This document shows positions 60,373 through 64,000 of a DNA stretch of 64,000 nucleotides, piece after piece. Positions within the stretch are counted from its first letter, which is position 1; each line of letters starts with the position of its first letter. The stretch lies in NCBI RefSeq assembly GCF_021109255.1, contig NZ_JAJODG010000002.1. The stretch is one strand, 5' to 3'. The notes beneath the pieces were generated by a model. That model was not told where the DNA came from, searched no databases, and saw nothing but the letters and a program-made list of their open reading frames with translations. Source of the DNA: Merdimmobilis hominis. GTDB taxonomy: Bacteria > Bacillota > Clostridia > Oscillospirales > Ruminococcaceae. Made by a program: the position numbers and the translations under genes.

Positions 60373-61590
60373 ATGAACAGTTTCGCACAACGTTTGGCCG
60401 CCTTTTTCCTGGCGGTGCTGCTCCTCACCTATGTGGGATACCAAGGGTACCGTTACTTTTCTACCCAGTACGAGACAGAGACCGCCTATAGCTACACAGT
60501 GGCCGATACCCTGACGGCGCGGGGCATCATGATCCGGGATGAAGAGGTCATCGACGAAAAACCGGCCGGCATTGTCAGCTATATCTATGAGGACGGCACC
60601 AAGGTTTCGGCCGGGATGCCTATTGCGGAGATTTACACCAACAGCGCCGACGTAAAAAAACAGAAAAAAATCCGAGAGCTGGAGGAGGAGATCGCCCTCC
60701 TACAAGAGGCCGGCACCCTAAGTGAGAGCAGCATCTCCGGGGCGGAGGCCATCAACCGCAGCATCCACAACAGCGTCACAAACCTGCTCACCGCCTCCGA
60801 TTCCGGGGTGGTGACCGATTTGGATGGCAGCGTCAACGAATTGACCGTCCTCCTCAACAAGAAGCAGGTGGTCACCGGCAAGGTGGACAACTTCTCCGAG
60901 CGGATCGCCTACCTGGAGAAAGAGCGGGATTATCAAAAGAGCACCATCTCCTCCGGGTTCACCCAGTTCAACAGCCCTCAGACCGGTTACTTTGTCCACA
61001 CGTTGGATGGGGCGGAGGGCCTGCTCAGCTCCGAAAATATGGAGAGCATCCCAGTAGAGGAATACCAGAAACTGGTGGAGCGGGAATTTACCCCCGATGA
61101 CAGCAAGATCGGCAAGGTGATCCGCAGCCACAATTGGTATCTGGCCGTTCCCATTGAGGCGAAGGATTTGGGCAGGTGCCGGATTGGGGCCAAGGTGGAT
61201 ATGGATTTCCACCTGACCCAATTAAGCGGCATCCCTGGGGTAGTCAAGGCCATTCTAGGCGGGGAAGATGGACAGGATGCCGTCCTGCTAATCCAATGCA
61301 GTTATGTCCTCCCCGAGCTGACCAGCCTTCGTACCGTGGAAGTGGAGATCCACTTCCAATCCTACACCGGCCTTCGGATCAGCAGCGATGCCCGCCGTTT
61401 CCTCGACGGGAAAGAGGGCGTCTATGTGAAGCAGGGCCACGAGATTCGGTTTAAAACCATCACCCCCATCTATGAAGAAGAGGGATTCATCCTGTGCGGG
61501 GTGTCCGTCGACAGCGAAAACGGCCTGAAGCTTTTCGATGAAGTCATCGTGGAGGGGACCGAACTATACGACGGAAAAGGAATCAAATAA
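60373..61590 (+). CDS. HlyD-like membrane protein of the sepF cluster
   Basis: This 405-residue protein has one N-terminal membrane segment (about residues 9-29), a short beta region with a lipoyl-like I-V-S-Y-I-Y-E-D-G-T-K-V, a coiled coil (K-I-R-E-L-E-E-E-I-A-L-L) and a beta-rich C-terminal half. This is the HlyD/membrane-fusion layout, found beside sepF in many clostridia. No exporter partner is encoded nearby. It starts 27 bp after hfq with AGGGGAGA upstream. The function is unknown; a link to cell division is inferred from position. Confidence 0.8.
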   Translation: MNSFAQRLAAFFLAVLLLTYVGYQGYRYFSTQYETETAYSYTVADTLTARGIMIRDEEVIDEKPAGIVSYIYEDGTKVSAGMPIAEIYTNSADVKKQKKIRELEEEIALLQEAGTLSESSISGAEAINRSIHNSVTNLLTASDSGVVTDLDGSVNELTVLLNKKQVVTGKVDNFSERIAYLEKERDYQKSTISSGFTQFNSPQTGYFVHTLDGAEGLLSSENMESIPVEEYQKLVEREFTPDDSKIGKVIRSHNWYLAVPIEAKDLGRCRIGAKVDMDFHLTQLSGIPGVVKAILGGEDGQDAVLLIQCSYVLPELTSLRTVEVEIHFQSYTGLRISSDARRFLDGKEGVYVKQGHEIRFKTITPIYEEEGFILCGVSVDSENGLKLFDEVIVEGTELYDGKGIK

Positions 61591-61977
61591 GGGCGCTCCC
61601 CGCGTCAGAACAGCGCCGCGGGGAGAGGCCATTCCTCTGGGGGCGCCCCTCCCGCAAAGGGACAAAAAGATCCCCGGCGCCGCGGTGCTGGATACCGCCT
61701 ATATCCCTCCGCAATTGGCCAGGGATAACGGTAGATGGGCGGATAGAAGGATGGAAATTCTACCCAAATCCGATAAAAATACGGAAATTCGCAGTTATTT
61801 TTGCAAGATGGCACAACTGTTTATTGACATAAAGACAAAAAAATTAGATAATATCTGTATGGATTTTTTGTCCAAGGGAGTGTGGGTATAAAGATGGGGC
61901 CGCTGCTGTCGGCCTGGAATCCTGGCCGGCATTCTGCGGACGTTGGACAAAGATTGATGTAAGGGGAAGAAAGTAAA
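61591..61977. other. 387-bp gap before sepF: folded 3' end and a promoter
   Basis: No convincing gene is present; the PLP-binding YggS gene often found here in clostridia is absent. From 61591, GGGCGC pairs with GCGCCC near 61645 and encloses stems CCCCGCG/CGCGGGG and AGG/CCT, a three-way fold without a T-run. A promoter lies at 61824-61852. A 117-codon frame spanning 61538-61891 looks accidental. Confidence 0.5.
61824..61852 (+). promoter_or_regulatory. Promoter of sepF-ylmH-divIVA
   Basis: A perfect TTGACA (61824-61829), a 17-bp spacer and GATAAT (61847-61852). It gives a leader of about 120 nt. Confidence 0.7.
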
Positions 61978-62415
61978 ATGAGTATTGTGGATAAATTCAA
62001 AAACTTTGTGGGAATCCCTGAGGATGACTACTATGAGGATGATGAAGAGATGGATTTTGTGACTCCGAACAAAGCCCCCGAGTACACCGCCCCTGCAGAG
62101 ACCACCAAGCGCAACAAGGTTGTCAATATTGCGGCTACAACCCAGCTTTCGGTGGTGCTGGTCAAGCCGGAGCGTTTTGAAGACGCCAGCGGCATCGCCG
62201 ACCATCTGAACGCCAAGCGCACCGTCGTGCTCAACCTGGAGTCCACCAACAAAGAGGTCTCCCGGCGGCTCATCGACTTTTTAAGCGGCGTCGCCTACGC
62301 CAACGAAGGCCAGATCAAACGGGTCGCTAACAGCACCTACATCATCACCCCTTACAATGTGGATTTTGTGGGCGATTTGTTGGATGAGCTGGAGAGCAGC
62401 GGCGTGTTTTTCTAA
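61978..62415 (+). CDS. sepF: Cell division protein SepF
   Basis: This 145-residue FtsZ-bundling protein helps anchor and shape the division ring. The N-terminal amphipathic region (S-I-V-D-K-F-K-N-F-V-G) and an acidic linker (E-D-D-Y-Y-E-D-D-E-E) precede the core domain with V-V-L-N-L-E-S-T-N, R-R-L-I-D-F-L-S-G and the Y-I-I-T-P segment. Length is normal. AGGGGAAGAAAG precedes the ATG. Confidence 0.94.
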   Translation: MSIVDKFKNFVGIPEDDYYEDDEEMDFVTPNKAPEYTAPAETTKRNKVVNIAATTQLSVVLVKPERFEDASGIADHLNAKRTVVLNLESTNKEVSRRLIDFLSGVAYANEGQIKRVANSTYIITPYNVDFVGDLLDELESSGVFF

Positions 62416-62418
62416 GCC

Positions 62419-63177
62419 ATGCCGAAAGACTACCTAACCCCGGAAGAACGGCTGTTTGCCGACCGGGTGGAAGACCTGTTTTCCATTGTAGAATCCCGCA
62501 GCATCCCCAAGTTTTCCTCCTTTTTGGATGAGCGGCAGCAAGCCATCGCCAAACAGGTGGCGCCCCGGGGGAACTATCTCCTGTACGCCGGGCATCCGGG
62601 GGAAGGGGACCGGTTGATGCTGGGGGTTTTCCCTGATTATTGCGAACCAGATGGCGGCTTGTTTCCCATCGTGCCCATCACTGTCCGCTACCGCAGGCAG
62701 GATGCCCTCTCCCACCGGGATTTTCTGGGTGCGCTGATGGGGCTGATGATCAAACGGGAAGCCATTGGGGATATTTTGGTCGGCGAAGGGCTCAGTGTGT
62801 TGTTTGTCACCGAACCCGTCGCCGGCGTTGTGCTGGGCGAACTCCTCAAGGTGGGGTCCTGCGGCGTCAGCTGTGAACAGGGACTGCCAGACGAGTTGCC
62901 CAGCGCTCATCAATACCGGTCCATCGGGGGCACAGTCAGTTCCCTGCGCCTCGACTGTGTGGTGGCCCTGCTCACCAATCTGAGCCGGGAAAAAGCCAGC
63001 CAGTTGATCCGTTCCGGCCTGGTTTCCAAGAATGCCCAGCCCATGGACTCCATCTCCAAGGAGGTGGCGGAGGGGGATAAGCTCTCCATCCGGGGATACG
63101 GCAAATTTTTGGTTGGTTCCGCTGGGACGGTCACCAAAAAAGGAAGAATCCACCTGGAATGCAAAAAGTATATTTGA
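62419..63177 (+). CDS. YlmH-like S4 RNA-binding protein
   Basis: This 252-residue protein has an N-terminal half typical of YlmH (L-Y-A-G-H-P-G-E-G-D-R in a nuclease-like fold region) and a C-terminal S4 domain with L-S-R-E-K-A-S-Q-L-I-R-S-G and the G-D-K-L-S-I-R-G-Y-G-K-F end. YlmH proteins sit in the division cluster and have lately been tied to rescue of stalled ribosomes. It starts 3 bp after sepF. No strong ribosome site is seen, so coupling to sepF is likely. Confidence 0.9.
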   Translation: MPKDYLTPEERLFADRVEDLFSIVESRSIPKFSSFLDERQQAIAKQVAPRGNYLLYAGHPGEGDRLMLGVFPDYCEPDGGLFPIVPITVRYRRQDALSHRDFLGALMGLMIKREAIGDILVGEGLSVLFVTEPVAGVVLGELLKVGSCGVSCEQGLPDELPSAHQYRSIGGTVSSLRLDCVVALLTNLSREKASQLIRSGLVSKNAQPMDSISKEVAEGDKLSIRGYGKFLVGSAGTVTKKGRIHLECKKYI

Positions 63178-63189
63178 GGAGGTTAGAAA

Positions 63190-63942
63190 ATGCTCACTCC
63201 CAACGATATCGCAAACAAAAAATTTGACAAAGCGATGGGCGGTTACCGGATCGACGATGTGGAAGCGTTTCTGTCCCAAGTCTCCGATACGGTGATCGCA
63301 CTGTATGAAGATAAAAAGAACTTGGAAGAGAAGATTGAAATTCTCGCTGAGAAGCTGGAGGAGTACCGGGCGGATGAAGACAGTCTGCGCAACGCCCTTC
63401 TAGGTGCTCAGAAGTTGGGGGACAGCGTCATCCGGGAATCCAAAGCCAAAGCGGAGGTCATCCTGCGGGATGCCAGCGCCAAAGCGGAGCGGATGGTGGA
63501 CAACGCCCAGCTCCAAATCGAGCGGGAGAAGATGACCCTGGTGCGGATGCAGTCGGAGGTCAGCAACTTTAAAGCCCGGCTGTTGGCCACTTACAAAAAA
63601 CACATTGAATTGATCGGTTCCCTGCCCGGCAATGTGGATGCTGAACTTTCGATGAAAGAGGCGGCTCCAGAGCCTGCTCCTGCTGTGGCGGAGAAGGCCC
63701 CGGTCACCGTGCCCAGCGATGAGAATGCTGTGGCATTGGATGAGCTGTTCCAGCCCTCCAAGGAAGAGGCCCCTGCGCTGACCTTCCAGAAGGAGTCCGC
63801 CGAAGAGAAAAAGGAAGAGATCCCGGTGATGAAGCCCCAGACAACGGTAAAGACAGAATCCAAATTCGGGCCGCTGAAATTCGGCGCAGGCTATGACCTG
63901 CAGCGGGACAGCGACACCGGTTTTTCCAAAAAAAAGAGATAA
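63190..63942 (+). CDS. divIVA: DivIVA domain cell division protein
   Basis: This 250-residue coiled-coil protein marks curved membrane at poles and septa. The N-terminal lipid-binding segment is M-L-T-P-N-D-I-A-N-K-K-F with the G-Y-R-I-D-D-V-E-A-F-L turn. Two long coiled coils follow (about 35-145). The C-terminal third is Pro/Ala/Glu-rich and probably disordered. TGAGGAGG precedes the ATG. It links sepF-ylmH to ileS, a common Firmicutes order. Confidence 0.93.
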   Translation: MLTPNDIANKKFDKAMGGYRIDDVEAFLSQVSDTVIALYEDKKNLEEKIEILAEKLEEYRADEDSLRNALLGAQKLGDSVIRESKAKAEVILRDASAKAERMVDNAQLQIEREKMTLVRMQSEVSNFKARLLATYKKHIELIGSLPGNVDAELSMKEAAPEPAPAVAEKAPVTVPSDENAVALDELFQPSKEEAPALTFQKESAEEKKEEIPVMKPQTTVKTESKFGPLKFGAGYDLQRDSDTGFSKKKR

Positions 63943-63963
63943 AATAAGGGAGAGGAAAGCAAA

Positions 63964-64000
63964 ATGTCTCAGGATTACAACAAGACGATGAATCTGCCGC
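63964..64000 (+). CDS. ileS: Isoleucyl-tRNA synthetase, N-terminal fragment
   Basis: Only 12 codons are inside the window: M-S-Q-D-Y-N-K-T-M-N-L-P. This start and the place after divIVA fit IleS, whose N terminus commonly reads D-Y-x-x-T-L-N-L-P. AGAGGAAAG precedes the ATG. There is no room for a T-box leader in the 21-bp gap to divIVA, so any isoleucine control would have to act elsewhere. Confidence 0.7.
   Translation, partial: MSQDYNKTMNLP

Noticed and set aside
61538..61891. A 117-codon frame after the HlyD-like gene
   Set aside because: It starts inside that gene, crosses a hairpin and the sepF promoter, has no ribosome site and no family resemblance.
63943..63963. A T-box leader for ileS
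   Set aside because: Only 21 bp separate divIVA and ileS, far too short for a T-box.

Overview
The window is a stretch of core chromosome from a fairly GC-rich Gram-positive bacterium, most likely a clostridium of the Oscillospiraceae/Ruminococcaceae type. The signs are PolC rather than only DnaE, RbgA/YlqF, SepF and DivIVA, a YerC-type TrpR-like regulator, a DUF1540 peptide, strong GGAGG ribosome sites with some TTG and GTG starts, tRNAs with encoded CCA, and consensus sigma-A promoters (TTGACA-17-TATAAT). No phage, insertion sequence, CRISPR array or rRNA was seen. I call 57 protein genes (two cut by the window edges) and six tRNAs. Two genes, a DUF1540 peptide and a rubredoxin, encode under 60 residues and were read directly from the bases.

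Layout. 1-6.3 kb: B12-type radical SAM protein and its DUF2344 partner, then rplS-lepB-rbgA-rnhB-yraN and an M19 dipeptidase. 6.4-16.4 kb: DUF1540 peptide, a metallophosphoesterase and a protein quality-control block (tig, clpP, clpX, lon, engB), followed by yerC, a methyltransferase and hslO. 16.5-17.2 kb: tRNA cluster Val-Asp-Phe-Gly-Cys-Gly. 17.4-21.1 kb: yebC, nth (reverse strand), cimA and a hypothetical gene. 21.2-32.2 kb: a candidate small RNA, then the conserved run pyrH-frr-uppS-cdsA-dxr-rseP-ispG-polC. 32.3-34.1 kb: an RluA-type synthase divergent from radC.

34.3-40.7 kb (reverse): a UgpCAEB-like ABC importer with a phosphodiesterase/phosphatase-superfamily enzyme and a HAD phosphatase, probably an organophosphate scavenging operon. 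41.2-46.3 kb: uvrB-uvrA with a LexA box, then rubredoxin. 46.6-47.9 kb: an L-cysteine desulfidase-like gene. 48.0-52.0 kb (reverse): an Lrp/AsnC regulator and a three-gene proton-translocating transhydrogenase. 52.4-64 kb: miaB-ylbF-mutS-mutL-miaA-hfq, a HlyD-like membrane protein, and the division genes sepF-ylmH-divIVA running into ileS.

The most unusual locus is the transhydrogenase. Its beta subunit carries two almost identical tandem copies of the C-terminal NADP(H)-binding domain III, about 97.5% identical in DNA over 445 bp. In both copies the Lys-Arg-Ser that normally grips the NADP 2'-phosphate is replaced by Asn-Tyr-Asp. An intrinsic terminator also separates the domain I gene from the membrane and domain III genes. 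Secondary points of interest are a promoter- and terminator-bounded candidate RNA with a 6S-like rod at about 21.28-21.44 kb, and two strongly folded intergenic elements near 11.1 and 17.25 kb.
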